NCBI RefSeq assembly: GCF_013409255.1
Contig: NZ_JACCAS010000002.1
Coordinates: forward strand, 1,860,001 to 1,924,000
Direction: 5' to 3'
Length of the DNA: 64,000 nt
Source: Paraburkholderia bryophila
GTDB lineage: Bacteria; Pseudomonadota; Gammaproteobacteria; Burkholderiales; Burkholderiaceae
Below, piece after piece: positions 51,553 through 59,889 of the stretch. The notes beneath the pieces are model-generated. The model was not told where the DNA came from, ran no database searches, and worked only from the letters and a program-made list of their open reading frames with translations. How positions within the stretch are numbered: the stretch's first letter is position 1; each line of letters begins with the position of its first letter. The position numbers and the translations under genes were made by a program.

Positions 51553-52404
51553 TCAAGCGCTCGCCAACCCATGCGTCACCAGCCGCAACGTCTCGACCGA
51601 ACGCGGATCCCGAACCCGCGAATGCAGCGTCACCCGCGACTCCGGCAGCAGTGGCAAGCCGAGCCGCTCGCCGACATCGACCAGACCGCGCGGCGCGACC
51701 CGGCTCGCGAGCGGCGACACCGCCAACCCCGCCGCGACCGCTGCACCGACCGCCGCGACACCGCCGCCGACGAACACCTCCTGCCACGCGATCCCCGCCT
51801 CCGCCAACGCGCGCAGCGCCACTTCGCGCACGTTGCACGGCGGGCTGAGCAAGGCCAGCGCTAACGGCTCGCCGACGCGCGGCAGCCATTCCGGTGTAGC
51901 CAGCCAGCCGAGCGGTTCGCTGAAGAGCACCTGCGTATCGTCGCGCGGGGGCTCGTCCGGACCATAACGGACGATCACCGCGTCGAGCCGCCGCTCGTCG
52001 AATTGCGCGAGCAGCGCGGTCGACGTCCCCATGTGCAGTTCCACCACCAGTCCCGGATCCTGCGCATTGAGCCTGCCGAGCAACTGCGGCAACTCGGGCC
52101 CCGCGACATGCTCGCTCAGCCCCAGCACCAACCGGCGACGTTCCACCGACAGCGAACCCAGCGCCCGTTCATGCGCGTTCAACAGGTCGCGTGCCGCGCC
52201 GAGAAACGCGTTGCCGTCGCCGGAAAGGCGCACCACGCGAGGCGTGCGCTCCAGCAACTGCTTGCCCAGATGCGCTTCCAGCCGCTTGAGCTTGAGGCTC
52301 ACGGCCGATTGCGTGGTGCCGAGCGCATCCGCCGCGCGCGTGAAGCTGCGCAGATCGGCGACCAGAACGAATGCGCGGACCGCGTCGAGATCAAGTACTT
52401 TCAT
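51553..52404 (-). CDS. LysR family transcriptional regulator
   Basis: A 283-residue LysR protein with N-terminal winged helix (FTRAADALGTTQSAVSLKLKRLEAHLGKQLLERTPR) and a periplasmic-binding-like effector domain. It is divergent from a tautomerase-family gene 100 bases away and probably regulates it. The intergenic region is AT-rich compared with its surroundings. Confidence 0.88.
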   Translation of the reverse strand: MKVLDLDAVRAFVLVADLRSFTRAADALGTTQSAVSLKLKRLEAHLGKQLLERTPRVVRLSGDGNAFLGAARDLLNAHERALGSLSVERRRLVLGLSEHVAGPELPQLLGRLNAQDPGLVVELHMGTSTALLAQFDERRLDAVIVRYGPDEPPRDDTQVLFSEPLGWLATPEWLPRVGEPLALALLSPPCNVREVALRALAEAGIAWQEVFVGGGVAAVGAAVAAGLAVSPLASRVAPRGLVDVGERLGLPLLPESRVTLHSRVRDPRSVETLRLVTHGLASA

Positions 52405-52504
52405 TTCAATTCAATATAGATGAAATCATCAATGATGTCTGTTTATTATGACTGAGCGCGCCTAAGCTGTGTTTACCCAATCACTGCAACCAAGGAGATT
52501 CATC

Positions 52505-52888
52505 ATGCCGCTCACACGAATTGCATTGCGCGCCGGCAAGCCGGCTGAATACCGGAAGGCGCTGACGCAGAGCATCCAGCGCTCGCTGGTGGAGACCTGC
52601 AACGTGCCGAAGGACGACATCTTCATGTTGATCACCGAGCACGACGCCGACAATTTTGTGTACGACAACCAGTATCTGAACGTCGAGCGCAGCGACAATC
52701 TGGTGATCGTTCAGATCACGTTCAACAACACGCGCACGATCGAGCAGAAAAAGGCGCTGTACAAGCGCATGGCGGATGAACTGGCGGAGTCGCCGGGGCT
52801 ACGACGAGAAGATGTGTTTATCAATCTCGTCGAGGTGCTGAAGGAGAATTGGTCGTTCGGCAACGGGATCGCGCAGTACGCGCTTTGA
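52505..52888 (+). CDS. Tautomerase-family protein
   Basis: A 127-residue protein beginning MPLTRIALRAGKPAEYRKAL. Met removal would expose the catalytic N-terminal proline of the tautomerase superfamily. The DIFMLITEHDADNFVYD and FNNTRTIEQKKALYKRMADEL segments match the Tautomerase_2 group. AAGGAG precedes ATG 52505. Substrate unknown. Probably controlled by the divergent LysR gene. Confidence 0.83.
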   Translation: MPLTRIALRAGKPAEYRKALTQSIQRSLVETCNVPKDDIFMLITEHDADNFVYDNQYLNVERSDNLVIVQITFNNTRTIEQKKALYKRMADELAESPGLRREDVFINLVEVLKENWSFGNGIAQYAL

Positions 52889-52931
52889 GCAACGCGGAGC
52901 GCGAGTCGTAGCGGGAAGCTTCGCGACGCGA

Positions 52932-52992
52932 AACGGGCGGCATGGTCGATTCGGCTCGCTTTATGGAGCCGAGTTCGACCGTGCCGCCCGTT
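52932..52992. terminator. Long inverted repeat between convergent tautomerase and SDR genes
   Basis: Arms of about 26 bases, starting AACGGGCGGC at 52932 and ending GCCGCCCGTT at 52992, pair with only a few mismatches around a 9-base loop (GCTTTATGG region). It sits between two convergent stops and probably ends both transcripts, though T-runs are weak. Confidence 0.6.
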
Positions 52993-53020
52993 CGTTGTTG
53001 GGCCGCGAAAAGCGCTGCAG

Positions 53021-53815
53021 TCAAGCAATCGTATCGATGACCCCACCGTCCACACGCAGCGCCGCGCCGGTGGTCGCCGAAGCCTGCGGCGAGCACACGT
53101 ACACGACCATGTTGGCCACTTCCTCGGTGCTGGCCGCGCGTTGGATGATCGAACTGCTGCGGTGCGCGCGCACGAATTCGGTGGCGACCTGTTCGACGGT
53201 TTTGCCTTGCTCGCGCGCGGTGTCTTCCACCATCGAACGGAATCCGTCTGACAGCGTCGGTCCGGGCAACACGGAATTCACCGTCACGCCGCTGCCGGCC
53301 GCCTGCTTGGCGATGCCACGCGCAATGCTCAACTGCGCGGTCTTCGAAAACCCATAAGCCAGCATATCCGGCGGAATGTTCAACCCCGATTCCGACGAGA
53401 TGAACACCACGCGTCCCCATTTGCGCTCCATCATCCCCTTCAGATAGTGCCGCGTGAGTCGCACGCCCGACATGACGTTGACTTCGAAGTAGCGCGCCCA
53501 ATCGTCGTCTGGCGTGGAGAAAATGTCGCCGGGTCCGAAGACGCCGAGGTTGTTCACCAGAATGTCCGCCTGCGGCACGGCTTTCGTCAGCGCGTCGCAG
53601 CCGGCCTGACTGCTGAGGTCGCCGGCGAAGCCTTGCAACTGCGCGTGCGGCGCCGTTTTGAGAATAGCTTCGATGGCGCTGTCTACGGCGTCCTGCTTGC
53701 GTCCGTTGACGACCGTCCGCGCGCCCGCCGCGGCGATGCCGGTGGCGATAGCCAAGCCGATCCCCGCGGTGGAGGCGCTGACGATAGCGGTCTTGCCCGT
53801 TAGATCGATGTTCAC
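53021..53815 (-). CDS. SDR family oxidoreductase
   Basis: A 264-residue short-chain dehydrogenase: N-terminal Rossmann motif SASTAGIG (residues about 14-21), NNLGVFG, the catalytic serine in FISSES and the YxxxK pair in AYGFSKTAQL, and a C-terminal VDGGVIDT. The start is GTG 53815, with AAGGAG upstream on the minus strand. The frame extends to 54052, but that part overlaps the modE promoter region. Substrate unknown. Confidence 0.88.
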   Translation of the reverse strand: MNIDLTGKTAIVSASTAGIGLAIATGIAAAGARTVVNGRKQDAVDSAIEAILKTAPHAQLQGFAGDLSSQAGCDALTKAVPQADILVNNLGVFGPGDIFSTPDDDWARYFEVNVMSGVRLTRHYLKGMMERKWGRVVFISSESGLNIPPDMLAYGFSKTAQLSIARGIAKQAAGSGVTVNSVLPGPTLSDGFRSMVEDTAREQGKTVEQVATEFVRAHRSSSIIQRAASTEEVANMVVYVCSPQASATTGAALRVDGGVIDTIA

Positions 53816-54045
53816 TGTGTGCTCCTTGTCGACGTTGCAACGCGTGAGCCGGAAGTGGCCGCGCCGGAAATAGGGAAGGACGGTGCCCGAGGCATCGAGC
53901 AGAAAGTATTCCACGGTTCCGTTTTCGAGGCCGGCTGCGTGCCAGGCTGGCGGGCGGTGGCGCGCGTTTGCGTCGTTATAATGATTCGCTGTCCTTGTTG
54001 CTGTTTTCGTTGCTGTCCATTCGCCTTCCACCACCGTTTCTCGCC

Positions 54046-54882
54046 ATGACAACCGACCACACCGATCCTTCCCACGAACCCCTTGAACTCGGCGGTTCCG
54101 TCTGGTTTCAGGCGGGCGCGCAAACGCTCGGCGGCGCGTCGCGGATCGCGCTGCTCGCGGCGATCGGCGAAACCGGCTCGATCACCAGCGCGGCGAAAGC
54201 CGTCGGCATGAGCTACAAGGGCGCGTGGGACGCCGTCGACACGATGAACAACCTCGCCGGCGAGCCGCTCGTCGTGCGGCTGACCGGCGGCAAGGGCGGC
54301 GGCGGCACCACGCTCACGCCGCGCGCCGTGAAGCTGATCGAGACGTTTCGCGCGGTCGAGCGCGAGCATCGGCGCTTTCTGGAGCGCGCAGGCGCGGCGA
54401 TTGAAGGATTCGCGACGGATTGGGATCTGATCGGCCGCATCGGCGTGAAAACGAGCGCGCGCAATCAGTTTTACGGCACGGTGTCGGCGGTGACGCGCGG
54501 CTCCGTCAACGACGAAGTGTCGCTGGCGCTGGCCGGCGGGCACGAAATCGTCGCCGTGGTCACGCATGAAAGCACCGAGACGCTGGGGCTTGTAGTGGGT
54601 TCGGCCGCGTTCGCGCTGATCAAGGCGTCGTGGGTCGTGCTGCTGGTCGAGAACGAAAGCGGCGCGCCGCTCAAGCTGTCGGCGCGCAATCAGTTGCGCG
54701 GCACGGTGCTGAGTGTGAAACGCGGGGCGGTGAGTGCCGAGGTATCGCTCGGGTTGGAAGGCGGCGCGGTGATCACGGCGGTCGTGACCAATGAGAGCGT
54801 CGACACGTTGGGCTTGGTGGAGGGTTCGGTTGCTGTCGCGGCGTTCAAGGCGTCGAGCGTGATACTTGGCGTGAAGGATTGA
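54046..54882 (+). CDS. modE: Molybdate-responsive regulator ModE
   Basis: A 278-residue regulator: N-terminal winged helix of ModE type (LLAAIGETGSITSAAKAVGMSYKGAWDAVDTMNN, about 34-67) and two C-terminal molybdate-binding Mop/TOBE domains (SARNQFYGTV and SARNQLRGTV repeats, starting near residues 140 and 212). With bound molybdate it represses modABC, which is encoded convergently next door. ATG 54046 is chosen on family length. Confidence 0.93.
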   Translation: MTTDHTDPSHEPLELGGSVWFQAGAQTLGGASRIALLAAIGETGSITSAAKAVGMSYKGAWDAVDTMNNLAGEPLVVRLTGGKGGGGTTLTPRAVKLIETFRAVEREHRRFLERAGAAIEGFATDWDLIGRIGVKTSARNQFYGTVSAVTRGSVNDEVSLALAGGHEIVAVVTHESTETLGLVVGSAAFALIKASWVVLLVENESGAPLKLSARNQLRGTVLSVKRGAVSAEVSLGLEGGAVITAVVTNESVDTLGLVEGSVAVAAFKASSVILGVKD

Positions 54883-54915
54883 GCTGGCGGGCGGTGCGCC
54901 GGCCTTTGCTCTGAT

Positions 54916-55617
54916 TCAAGGCTCGCTGCGCACGTAGCCCGCAAACGCCTGATGCTCGCGCACGCAGCCATCGCTGACTTGCACGACCTGATCGCCGAAT
55001 GCGGCGACGTCGTCGGGATCGTGCGTGATCAATACCATTGGAATATCGAGCCGCGTTTGCAGGTCCGATAACTCGCGCCGCATGCGTTGACGCAGCGCGC
55101 TATCCAGCGCGGAAAACGGCTCGTCCAGCAGCAACAGCCGCGGTTGCGCGACCAGTGCACGCGCCAGTGCGACGCGCTGCTTCTGTCCACCGGAAAGCTG
55201 CGCCGGATGGTTCCCGGCCACGCTCTTCAATTCCAACGCATCGAGCCAGTAATCGACCTGCGGATGCGCGAACCGCGCACGCGGATTGAGCCAACCCTGC
55301 TGCAAACCGAAACCGATGTTCTGCCGCACATTGAGATGCGGAAACAGCGCGTAGTCCTGAAACAGATACGCGATCTTGCGCGCCTGCGGTTTCAGATCGA
55401 TGCCGCGCGCGTTGTCGAACAGCGCGTCGCCATGCAGCGTGATCGCGCCTTCGTCGGGGCGCAGCAGGCCGGCAATCGCCTGCAACGTCAGGCTCTTGCC
55501 CGCGCCGGACGGCCCGAACAGCACGACGCGCGGCGTGGTCGCCTGGAATGCGACGTCGAGCGTAAAACGGCGCTCGGCGCTCTGGAATGTCTTGCGGATG
55601 TCGACGGCGAGCGGCAT
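54916..55617 (-). CDS. modC: Molybdate ABC transporter ATP-binding protein, lacking TOBE domain
   Basis: A 233-residue ABC ATPase with Walker A GPSGAGKS, Q-loop FQDYALFPHL, signature LSGGQKQRVALARAL and Walker B LLLLDEPFSALD. Full-length ModC proteins are about 350 residues because of a C-terminal molybdate-binding TOBE domain, which is absent here. It follows modB with a one-base gap. Molybdate is assigned from modA, modB and modE context. Confidence 0.9.
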   Translation of the reverse strand: MPLAVDIRKTFQSAERRFTLDVAFQATTPRVVLFGPSGAGKSLTLQAIAGLLRPDEGAITLHGDALFDNARGIDLKPQARKIAYLFQDYALFPHLNVRQNIGFGLQQGWLNPRARFAHPQVDYWLDALELKSVAGNHPAQLSGGQKQRVALARALVAQPRLLLLDEPFSALDSALRQRMRRELSDLQTRLDIPMVLITHDPDDVAAFGDQVVQVSDGCVREHQAFAGYVRSEP

Positions 55618-55618
55618 G

Positions 55619-56293
55619 TCAGCGGGACGTCAACAGGGTGTGCTGCGGCACGAGGCGGCCGGCCAGCAACAGGATCACGACGCACGTCACCGACGTCACG
55701 AGCACGAGGAAATTCGCGGTGCTGTCGTCGCCGGCTTGCACGGCCGAATAGACCGCCACCGACAGCGTCTGCGTGCGGCCCGGCAAGTTGCCCGCGATCA
55801 TCAGCGTCGCGCCGAATTCGCCGAGCGCGCGGGCGAACGCCAGCAGCCCGCCCGCCAGAATGCCGCGCGACGCGAGCGGCAAGGTCACGCGAAAGAACAC
55901 GGCGGTTTCGCTGACGCCGAGCGTGCGCGCGGCTCGTTCGAGTTGCGGATCGACGGCTTCAAACGCGGCGCGCGCCGACTTCAGCACGAGCGGAAATGCC
56001 ACGACCGTCGACGCGATTACCGCGCCTTGCCAGGTGAACACCAACTGGATATCGAAACGATCGAGCCAACTGCCGATCACGCCGCGCCGCCCGAGCAGCA
56101 CGAGCAGGTAGTAGCCGAGCACGGTGGGCGGCATCACGAGCGGCAGCGTCAGCAGCGAGTCGACCAGATCGCGCGCGCCGGAACGCCAGCGCGACAGGCC
56201 GAAGCCCGCCGCGACGCCGAACACCAGATTGAGCGCGGTGGCCCAGCCCGCTACTTTGAGCGACAGCAAGAGCGGAATCCAGGCCTGTTGCAT
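55619..56293 (-). CDS. modB: Molybdate ABC transporter permease
   Basis: A 224-residue permease with about five membrane spans and the EAA loop (ERAARTLGVSETAVFFRVTLPLASRGILAGGLLAFARALGEFGAT). Forms the channel of the ModABC importer. Preceded by modA 41 bases upstream and followed by modC after one base. Confidence 0.94.
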   Translation of the reverse strand: MQQAWIPLLLSLKVAGWATALNLVFGVAAGFGLSRWRSGARDLVDSLLTLPLVMPPTVLGYYLLVLLGRRGVIGSWLDRFDIQLVFTWQGAVIASTVVAFPLVLKSARAAFEAVDPQLERAARTLGVSETAVFFRVTLPLASRGILAGGLLAFARALGEFGATLMIAGNLPGRTQTLSVAVYSAVQAGDDSTANFLVLVTSVTCVVILLLAGRLVPQHTLLTSR

Positions 56294-56334
56294 GGGCGTG
56301 CGATGCCTCGGTGACTAGTGCTGACTAGTAGCGG

Positions 56335-57108
56335 TTAATGCGCGGGTTTGAAGCCGTACTTCGCCAGCACGGCCTGGCCAGCGGGCGACAGCACGAAGCT
56401 GATGAACGCTTGCGCGTCGGCCGCGTGACGGCTGCCTTCGACTTGCGCGATCGGATAGGTGATCGGCGTTTGCGTCGGCACGTTCAGCGCGACCTTGACC
56501 TTGTCCGGCATGACGGCGGCGTCGGTGCTGAAGACGAAGCCGGCGTCGACTTCGCCGCGCGACACGTAGTCGAGGCTTTGACGCACGTTGGCCGCCAGCA
56601 CGGCCTTCGCGCTGACCGCGCCCCACACGCCCGCGGCCTGCAGCGCGCCTTGCGCATAACGGCCGATCGGCACGGAAGCCGGATCGCCATACGCGACACG
56701 TTTCACGTTCGCCGATGCCAGATCGTTGATGGCGGTCGGCGCGAAGTGGCTGTCCGTCGGCACGATCAGCACCAGCGAGTTCGCGGCGAAGTCCTTGCGC
56801 GTGGCCGGCACGATCACTTTTTCGGTGGTAGCTTTGTCCATGGCTTTCTGATCTGCGGACGCGAACACGTCGGCGGGCGCGCCCTTGGCGATTTGCTGCA
56901 TCAGCACGTCGGAGGCGCCGAAGTTGAGCAGGACCTTGGTGCCGGGATGCTGCTGCTCGAACACGTCGCTGACGGCCTTGAAGGCGTTGGTCAGGCTGGC
57001 GGCGGCGGAGACCACCAGTTCATCGGCGCGCGCATTGACGCTGACAACCAGGGAGAAGGCGCTGGCGACGAACAGCGCGTGTTTCAGGAAGCGGCGGGAC
57101 AGTGTCAT
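56335..57108 (-). CDS. modA: Molybdate-binding periplasmic protein
   Basis: A 257-residue binding protein with signal peptide (about residues 1-28, HALFVASAFSLVVSVNARA) and the ModA motifs VSAAASLTNAF, FGASDVLMQQIAKGAPADVFASAD and YVSRGEVDAGFVFSTDA. Captures molybdate or tungstate. First gene of modABC behind a ModE-like site. Confidence 0.94.
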   Translation of the reverse strand: MTLSRRFLKHALFVASAFSLVVSVNARADELVVSAAASLTNAFKAVSDVFEQQHPGTKVLLNFGASDVLMQQIAKGAPADVFASADQKAMDKATTEKVIVPATRKDFAANSLVLIVPTDSHFAPTAINDLASANVKRVAYGDPASVPIGRYAQGALQAAGVWGAVSAKAVLAANVRQSLDYVSRGEVDAGFVFSTDAAVMPDKVKVALNVPTQTPITYPIAQVEGSRHAADAQAFISFVLSPAGQAVLAKYGFKPAH

Positions 57109-57155
57109 GGAGGCTTGGGAGTCCGGCGCAGACCGGAGCGGCAGGTTAAAACGCT

Positions 57156-57183
57156 ATCGTAATATATGAAAGGTTATAACGGT
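57156..57183. promoter_or_regulatory. ModE-like box in the modABC promoter
   Basis: Half sites ATCGTAATATA (57156-57166) and GTTATAACGGT (57173-57183) form an imperfect inverted repeat resembling the E. coli ModE box (CGnTATATA...TATAACG). It overlaps a minus-strand -10 (TATAAC) that is 18 bases from TTGAAT (57197-57202), as expected for repression. Confidence 0.65.
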
Positions 57184-57246
57184 AACCATGACGGTTATTC
57201 AACTGTGCGCATAACCCGATGCGTGATGCGGCAACGGGTCGGCGTG

Positions 57247-57948
57247 TTAAACGTGGGATGAACGCGGCGGCGTGAGGGTATTGAGCGTTTGCGACAGCGG
57301 CGTAGTGGCCGGGCGGACATCGCGCACGGCCCGCCACTTGGCGCGGATGAACGGCCGCTCATGGCCGGACACCTTCAGCGCGATATGCGTGACCCAACGT
57401 TGCGTGGGCACATGAACGCCGTGCATCAGCAGCGCGAGGATCATCAGACTCGCGGTGACGGGCAGCGCCGACAGACGGCCGGGTTCGGCATGCCACGCCA
57501 TACGCACGAACAGCAGCGCGGCGAGCGCGCCGACCAGACAGCCGGTAATGGCTTCAGAGGGCGAGTGAGCGCTCAGCACGACGCGCGACAACCCCACCGC
57601 GATACCGGCGGCCAGGCCGAGCAACACGCCGAGCAAACGGATGGCCGGCCGCGACGGCAGCAGCATTAAGAACAGCGCGACCGGATAGACCGCGGTGGAG
57701 AGCATGGCGTGACCGCTGACACCGGTGAAATCCAGTTCGCGCACGCCCACGCCCCAGCCGAGGAAGGCCAGCTTGGTCACGGTCGTCACGCCGATGGCCG
57801 CGCCCAGCACCAGCAGCCAGCCCGCTGCCATGCGCCACGAATAGCCGACGGCCAGCCACAGCGCGATGGCGAACGCGAGCGGCAGCGTCATGCCGGCGCC
57901 GCCGAGGCTGGTAATCGCGTACCACAGATGAACGGGTAAATCGGGCAT
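57247..57948 (-). CDS. PAP2-family membrane phosphatase
   Basis: A 233-residue protein with about six hydrophobic segments and the phosphatidic-acid phosphatase motifs SGHAMLS and SRVVLSAHSPSEAITG (the histidine nucleophile region); the C1 motif is less clear (KLAFLGWGVGVRE). The final acidic residue of C3 is Glu rather than Asp. Probably dephosphorylates a lipid phosphate. A hydrophilic C-terminal tail of about 60 residues follows. Confidence 0.8.
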   Translation of the reverse strand: MPDLPVHLWYAITSLGGAGMTLPLAFAIALWLAVGYSWRMAAGWLLVLGAAIGVTTVTKLAFLGWGVGVRELDFTGVSGHAMLSTAVYPVALFLMLLPSRPAIRLLGVLLGLAAGIAVGLSRVVLSAHSPSEAITGCLVGALAALLFVRMAWHAEPGRLSALPVTASLMILALLMHGVHVPTQRWVTHIALKVSGHERPFIRAKWRAVRDVRPATTPLSQTLNTLTPPRSSHV

Positions 57949-58313
57949 GGCAAGAAGCGCGACCCAGGCCGCGTAGAATCGGTTGGTAGTGAATGGTTAA
58001 CGCGCGAACGGCACGAATCGCCGACCTGGCGCTGCCTCGCACGTCAAAGAATTAACCGCCAGTATAGACGGGTGCTGCGGGGCGGTCCCGCCGCGCGCGA
58101 CGCTTTCCGGCGCCGGACGTTGGCTGGCGAACAAGCCCTGACGCGGTTTGACGCCGAGTTCGCGACAAGGTTCGCCGGGCGGAAATTTCGCGGATTGAAC
58201 GTGGTCCATGCCTCCAGCATCGCATGAGGAATGGTGTTATTGTGCATTGCACAACGAAATACCATTCCCGTTCTATCGGACGGATCCTGTCCCTTTTTGC
58301 GAGGTTACCGCCG
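57949..58313. other. 365-base divergent intergenic region
   Basis: Lies between the PAP2 gene and the PHB-depolymerase-family gene. No gene seen. It holds the PhaR-like palindrome at 58240-58254; TTGCAC (58248-58253) with TTCTAT (58271-58276) at 17 bases is a weak promoter candidate overlapping it. Confidence 0.5.
58240..58254. promoter_or_regulatory. PhaR-like palindrome upstream of PHB-depolymerase-family gene
   Basis: TTGTGCA-T-TGCACAA, a perfect 7+1+7 palindrome. Its part TGCATTGCACAA fits the PhaR motif TGCRNYGCASMA that I recall from Bradyrhizobium. Located 60 bases before the start codon and over a candidate -35. Confidence 0.6.
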
Positions 58314-59507
58314 ATGGCAAAAAGTCTATCGAAGATCTGGCTGCGCGGTCTCAAGCGACTGCTGGCCATCCAGGCCGAGCCCCTTCACAAAGCTGCCAAG
58401 CGCACGCCGGCACGGCCGACCCGGGCTGCCACCAGCAAGGCTTCGGCGAAGGTTCGTCCGCTCAAGGCCGCTGCGGTGCGCACGCCGGCGAAGCGGGAGA
58501 CGCCGCGGCCTGCCGCGCGGGAATCGCGGGTGCGGCCGCGCGCGTCGGCGTGGGCGAGCGGCGCATGGACACGCTCGTTCCATTCGGCGCCCGCCGCGCC
58601 CGGACGGCTGGTCAACCATCTTCAGTACGGCTTGTACATTCCGTCCGGGCATGCGCTCGAATCCATGCCGCTGGTCGTGATGCTGCACGGCTGTACCCAG
58701 TCGATCGACGAATTCGCCGAAGGCACGCGGATGAACGTGCTCGCCGACCGCTTCGGCTTTGCCGTGGTGTATCCCGAACAGTCGAAGCATGTGCATTCGC
58801 ATCGCTGCTGGCATTGGTACGACGCTAGCGAAAGCGCCGGCGGCGCGGAGGCGCGCGCCGTGGTGTCGTTGGTGGATGCGCTGATCGCGCAGCATGGTTT
58901 CGACAGCGAACGCGTGTATGTCGCGGGTATTTCGGCCGGAGCAGGGCTGACCGCGTTGCTGGCGCTCAATTATCCGGACCATTTCGCGGCGGTGGCACTG
59001 CATTCCGGCCCCGCTTTCGGCGAAGCACGCTCAGGTATCGCCGCCATGGATGTGATGCGGCGCGGCGCGCGAGGTGAACCGGCTGAACTGGTCGACGCAC
59101 TGGTCGATGTGGCGAACTATCCGGGCATGCCGGCGATTATCGTTCACGGCGACGCCGACCATGTGGTGTCGCCGGTCAATGCGGACCAACTGGCAGAGCA
59201 GTTCCTCCGCTTGAACCGTATCGTCGACGCGAACGGCGAGCGTAAATCCGGCGAAGTGCGCGAAGAACGCAAAGGCGGCGTCGTGATGCGCGACTACATT
59301 CGCAGCGGACGGCGGGTGGTGCGGCTGTGTCGCGTGCAAGGGCTCGCCCATGCGTGGAGCGGCGGCGACGACGTTATCCCGTTTCATTCCGCCAAAGGCC
59401 CTGATGCGAGCGCCATGGTGTGGGAATTTTTCAAGCATCAGCGCCGCGTGGGCGCCGGTCGATCGTCGGAAAGCCCTGTCGCAGCGATGTCCGCTGGTGT
59501 GCGGTGA
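58314..59507 (+). CDS. PHB-depolymerase-family esterase
   Basis: A 397-residue alpha/beta hydrolase of the PHB depolymerase/LpqC family: LVVMLHGCTQ (oxyanion region), lipase box GISAGAG with Ser207, VHGDADHVVSP with the acid, and a C-terminal His in GLAHAWSGGD. The first 80 residues have no signal peptide and are rich in Lys, Arg, Ala and Pro (KAAKRTPARPTRAA). It may act on intracellular polyhydroxybutyrate or on another ester. ATG 58314 has GAGG upstream; longer frames are less likely. Confidence 0.82.
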   Translation: MAKSLSKIWLRGLKRLLAIQAEPLHKAAKRTPARPTRAATSKASAKVRPLKAAAVRTPAKRETPRPAARESRVRPRASAWASGAWTRSFHSAPAAPGRLVNHLQYGLYIPSGHALESMPLVVMLHGCTQSIDEFAEGTRMNVLADRFGFAVVYPEQSKHVHSHRCWHWYDASESAGGAEARAVVSLVDALIAQHGFDSERVYVAGISAGAGLTALLALNYPDHFAAVALHSGPAFGEARSGIAAMDVMRRGARGEPAELVDALVDVANYPGMPAIIVHGDADHVVSPVNADQLAEQFLRLNRIVDANGERKSGEVREERKGGVVMRDYIRSGRRVVRLCRVQGLAHAWSGGDDVIPFHSAKGPDASAMVWEFFKHQRRVGAGRSSESPVAAMSAGVR

Positions 59508-59553
59508 CATTGGATCAACATTTTTGAAATGAGTGGCACGGATTTAGGGTTTT

Positions 59554-59566
59554 CCCTATAATAGGG
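59554..59566. promoter_or_regulatory. CCCTAT-A-ATAGGG palindrome over the DUF3563 -10
   Basis: Perfect 6-base arms around one base. It contains TATAAT (59557-59562), a consensus -10. The -35 region (TGGCAC at 17 bases) is poor, suggesting that an activator or this site controls expression. Confidence 0.6.
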
Positions 59567-59574
59567 GTTATCCC

Positions 59575-59592
59575 TTAGGCGTTAACGCCTAA
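59575..59592. promoter_or_regulatory. Perfect 18-base palindrome before DUF3563
   Basis: TTAGGCGTTAACGCCTAA is identical to its complement, lies 12 bases after the -10 and 21 bases before the ATG, and so is well placed as a repressor operator or a leader hairpin. Confidence 0.6.
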
Positions 59593-59613
59593 CACTCATT
59601 GTCGAGGTTGACC

Positions 59614-59793
59614 ATGTACCTGCTTAGCCGCCTGTTCCTGTTTCTGACCAAATCGCCCGATCAACTCGCGAAAGAACGCGCCGACGCTTTCCTCGCCGAA
59701 GCCACCGATCTGTACGATCTGGAATTCCGTATGCGCAAGCTCGACCGCGAAGCGAACCCGCGTCAACCGTCGTGGATGAGCCAGCAGCACTAA
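59614..59793 (+). CDS. DUF3563 small protein
   Basis: A 59-residue protein starting MYLLSRLFLFLTKSPDQLAKERADAFLAEATDLYDLEFRMRKLDRE, the DUF3563 signature. A short hydrophobic N-terminus is followed by an amphipathic helix; it has no known function. GAGG precedes ATG 59614. Stands alone behind two palindromes. Common in Burkholderiaceae. Confidence 0.82.
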   Translation: MYLLSRLFLFLTKSPDQLAKERADAFLAEATDLYDLEFRMRKLDREANPRQPSWMSQQH

Positions 59794-59810
59794 GCTGCGC
59801 AAAGTTGAAG

Positions 59811-59836
59811 CATCGGTGCGAACGCAGACACCGATG
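59811..59836 (+). terminator. Possible terminator after DUF3563
   Basis: Perfect arms CATCGGTG and CACCGATG around a 10-base loop, 18 bases after the stop. The following sequence is TTCGGGG, so the T-run is weak. Confidence 0.4.
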
Positions 59837-59889
59837 TTCGGGGTGAAGCGCCCAAGCTGTTACGTGCACTCAGCCACGCCGAGACACGC

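Noticed and set aside
59534..59550. TGGCACG as a sigma-54 promoter before DUF3563
   Set aside because: The -12 element should contain GC at fixed spacing; the sequence there is TAGGG, so it does not fit.
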